Positions 63,147 to 64,000 of a DNA stretch of 64,000 bases are shown here, piece after piece. The notes beneath the pieces were generated by a model. That model had not been told where the DNA came from and did not search any database. It saw nothing but the letters and a program-made list of their open reading frames with translations. The stretch lies in assembly GCA_037355855.1 (NCBI GenBank), contig CM074767.1, forward strand, positions 496,001-560,000, written 5' to 3'. This DNA comes from Pseudo-nitzschia pungens (taxonomy: Eukaryota > Bacillariophyta > Bacillariophyceae > Bacillariales > Bacillariaceae). Position numbers and translations under genes: made by a program. Within the stretch, counting starts at the first letter, position 1, and each line of letters opens with the position of its first letter.

Positions 63147-64000
63147 GTTGTCCAACCCCCGGAACACGTCAAGGCCACCTCGGATGTTGGTTTTGGCGTT
63201 GGTTTTGGCGTTGGCGTTGGCGTTGGCGTTGGCGTTGGCGTTGGTGTTCCTTTCTCTCTGGGCTCGGTCCGTGCCGATCGCGCCACCGCACCAGATGCAG
63301 CAGTCCGCAATTCGGCACAAACCTCTGCCGCGAATCGCCACGACATGGTTTGGACTCGGTCCCATCCGCAGCCGAATCGGCAGCCGCAACCGCAACCGCA
63401 ACCGGCATTTTGGGAACGCCTCCCCACCCGGACGGTCTCGTTTCGTCCGGCCGAGGTCCTGACGGTCCGGGAGTGCCTCCGCGAATACCACCCGAGCGAA
63501 GAACACCCACACCCACACACACACCATCCGAGCGGGCACGGCTTTGGATCCGTGGCGGAGCTCTACAACGAGCGGGACCAACCGGTCCGGATCACCGGAA
63601 TGGTTGCGGACCGGTCCTTTGTTCCTTCCACGAATTGCAACTGCGAACGCGAATGCGATCGCGAATGCGGGAACAAAGACGACGCCCGTGCCCCGCTGGT
63701 CGTCGAACTCCGGCTCGCCGATCCCGTGCCGCTGCGGTCGTCGTCGTTGCCGCCATCATTGCTGTCTCTGCGCAACCCTTCCGCCGGAAAATCATCCGCC
63801 CGTCGTGCTGTGGGAAGAAATGGGTTTGCCGTTGCGTCTGCCTCTGCGTCTGCCGGAAGCAGCAATTCGTCGAGTCGGCGGCGGCGGCTGCGGAAACGAC
63901 CCTGGTTTGGTGGATGTGGTGGCAGCCGCGAGAACCAATCCGGGAAAACATACCACCGCCCCACAATCGCAACCGCAACCGCAACCACAACCACGACGAG
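62790..64000 (+). CDS. Partial protein of unknown function, possible OB-fold, runs off the window
   Basis: Open from the ATG at 62790 (MDRPERSGN) to the window end without a stop, at least 403 codons. The first 200 residues are low-complexity: Gly-Asn repeats from (GGAAAC)n and (GGCAAT)n, then Asn and Ser runs, then Val-Gly from (GTTGGC)n. A more ordinary region starts near residue 215: FWERLPTRTVSFRPAEVLTV, then VAELYNERDQPVRITGMVADRS. The VRITGMV block followed by LVVELRLADPVPL looks like the first strands of an OB-fold, as in telomere or replication proteins, but it is too short to assign. A Cys/Glu-rich insert (NCNCERECDREC) interrupts it. The antisense frame is also open (62736-63581) but has no such region. 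Confidence 0.6.

Noticed and set aside
1..64000. TAAGGTTAC words as telomere or subtelomere sequence
   Set aside because: They are scattered, in both orientations and interspersed with ordinary genes, with no long uniform tract.

Overview
The window looks like nuclear DNA of a diatom, probably a raphid pennate. Four things point this way. Genes have a few short GT-AG introns. Several proteins start with a signal peptide followed by an F-containing plastid-import cleavage motif (AFP, AFG, GFAS). One protein belongs to the diatom-type family with a DUF6824-like domain, and another carries DUF285/BspA-like surface repeats. Coding regions are GC-rich, while spacers are AT-richer and full of short TACG/TAAGGTTAC-type words. 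The species cannot be named from the sequence alone.

I support 20 protein-coding loci, one of them weak and one cut by the window end. In order: a DUF6824-like protein with one frame break (1.6-3.4 kb, +); a UapA-type purine permease (5.3-7.6, +); a CbiZ-CbiB fusion for corrinoid salvage (7.9-11.0, -); a three-helix membrane protein (13.3-14.4, +); an RBM39-like splicing factor (16.3-19.2, +); a degenerate peptide deformylase (20.7-21.7, -); a plastid-targeted DHH/EF-hand/DHHA1/CBS protein (22.8-25.6, +); a V-ATPase c-type proteolipid without its proton-carrying glutamate (26.7-27.6, -); a plastid ABC1-type kinase with about eight frame breaks (29.3-32.2, +); NAT10/Kre33 (32.5-35.9, -); a weak acidic ORF (37.6-38.1, -); a membrane-anchored SGNH hydrolase (39.3-40.5, -); a DUF285 surface protein (42.8-45.0, +); a Golgi-type sulfotransferase (46.4-48.1, -); a thylakoid CtpA protease (49.2-51.1, +); a long disordered acidic protein (52.4-55.9, -); a type II glycosyltransferase-like protein (57.1-59.0, +); a RING-H2 protein (60.4-61.3, -); and a partial protein with a possible OB-fold running off the end (62.8 kb on, +).

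From 20.7 kb onward the strands alternate almost perfectly, so most spacers are either shared promoters or shared 3' ends. Words of the GTAAGGTTAC/GTAACCTTAC type occur in most 5' spacers and in none of the seven convergent 3'-3' spacers. The window also holds several tandem arrays (186, 55 and 52 bp units), a 61-bp element with inverted ends found 37 kb apart, a perfect 39-bp fold-back, and many pentanucleotide microsatellites.

The most notable system is the CbiZ-CbiB fusion. CbiZ removes the nucleotide-loop linker from salvaged cobinamide, and CbiB adds the linker back. One polypeptide would therefore hold both halves of a corrinoid-remodelling step, in a lineage that generally depends on external B12. 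The genes do not form an operon-like pathway; the window is an ordinary mixed eukaryotic gene neighbourhood.
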